From: Chrysochromulina tobinii
Lineage: Eukaryota; Haptophyta; Prymnesiales; Chrysochromulinaceae
Direction of reading: 5' to 3'
NCBI GenBank assembly: GCA_001275005.1
Contig: JWZX01002642.1
Location: forward strand, 1 to 16,680
DNA: 16,680 nucleotides
Shown: positions 16,454 through 16,680 of the stretch, piece after piece
Layout of the letters: every line of letters begins with the position of its first letter
Position numbering within the stretch: position 1 is the stretch's first letter
Position numbers and translations under genes: made by a program
The notes under the pieces: generated by a model
Told to the model about the DNA's origin: nothing
The model's input: only the letters and a program-made list of their open reading frames with translations
Databases searched by the model: none

Positions 16454-16680
16454 CGTTTTAATCACCGGAGTCCGGACGCGGACACGAATTAACACTAAAA
16501 TATCACGCCGACCAACAGCACGACGCGAACGGGCGACGGCCGCAGCGCGCACAGCCGCGCGCGGCGCCCCACTAAGTGACTGGCCACACTGGGGTCCGTG
16601 TGGAAAGTTAGTGGAAAGTCGCCCGCCGGGGCGCGGGGGGCGGCGCGGGCGAGGCCCCGCGGGCGCCGGCCGCCGCCCGG

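Larger units (their letters stand above)
16060..16680. other. 5' region of the coiled-coil gene and GC-extreme right edge
   Basis: No supported gene. From 16060 to about 16300 this is probably leader and promoter of the minus-strand gene. From about 16500 to the end GC content climbs until the last 60 bases are almost only G and C. A short direct repeat GTGGAAAGT occurs at 16600-16608 and 16611-16619. The end could be the 5' part of a gene continuing to the right. Confidence 0.5.

Overview
The window looks like nuclear DNA from a GC-rich, compact eukaryotic genome, most likely a photosynthetic protist with a complex plastid, with a haptophyte as best guess. The reasons are as follows. The genes lie on both strands with short gaps and few introns. 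Proteins are eukaryotic in type, including an ER Hsp70 ending in HDEL and a methionine-synthase-reductase-like diflavin enzyme. Two enzymes of organellar type start with a hydrophobic leader like that of secondary-plastid proteins. One intron is of GC-AG type, which is common in haptophytes. The clade assignment is inference; no marker gene settles it.

Layout. 3-386 (+): possible tail of a gene entering from the left, carrying an 18-bp minisatellite. 864-1418 (-): doubtful acidic ORF. 1736-3139 (+): unrecognised 467-aa protein with a small SH3/KOW-like segment. 3980-5180 (+): geranylgeranyl diphosphate synthase in two exons. 5949-8081 (-): BiP, whose first coding exon appears to be the ATG alone. 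8337-10398 (+): diflavin reductase resembling methionine synthase reductase, with a frame change in the middle. 10998-12671 (-): DEAD-box-like RNA helicase with a probable organelle leader. 12825-13670 (-): membrane-anchored coiled-coil protein. 13801-14475 (+): TsaE-type ATPase for the t6A tRNA modification. 15052-16059 (-): low-complexity coiled-coil protein. The right edge is extremely GC-rich and preceded by a TATA-like box that may serve a gene beyond the window.

The genes do not form one pathway. Three (GGPP synthase, helicase, TsaE) are plausibly nuclear genes for organelle functions: isoprenoid precursors for pigments, organellar RNA work and organellar tRNA modification. BiP serves ER folding. 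The reductase would keep B12-dependent methionine synthase active. Two divergent pairs (BiP/reductase, 255 bp apart; membrane protein/TsaE, 130 bp apart) probably share promoter regions.

I see no CRISPR array, transposon, virus, tRNA or rRNA gene, and no clear new multi-gene system. The observations most worth checking are the start-codon-only exon of BiP with an in-frame, stop-free intron, and the break in the reductase, where a +1 shift exactly at a TGA would restore a family-like protein.
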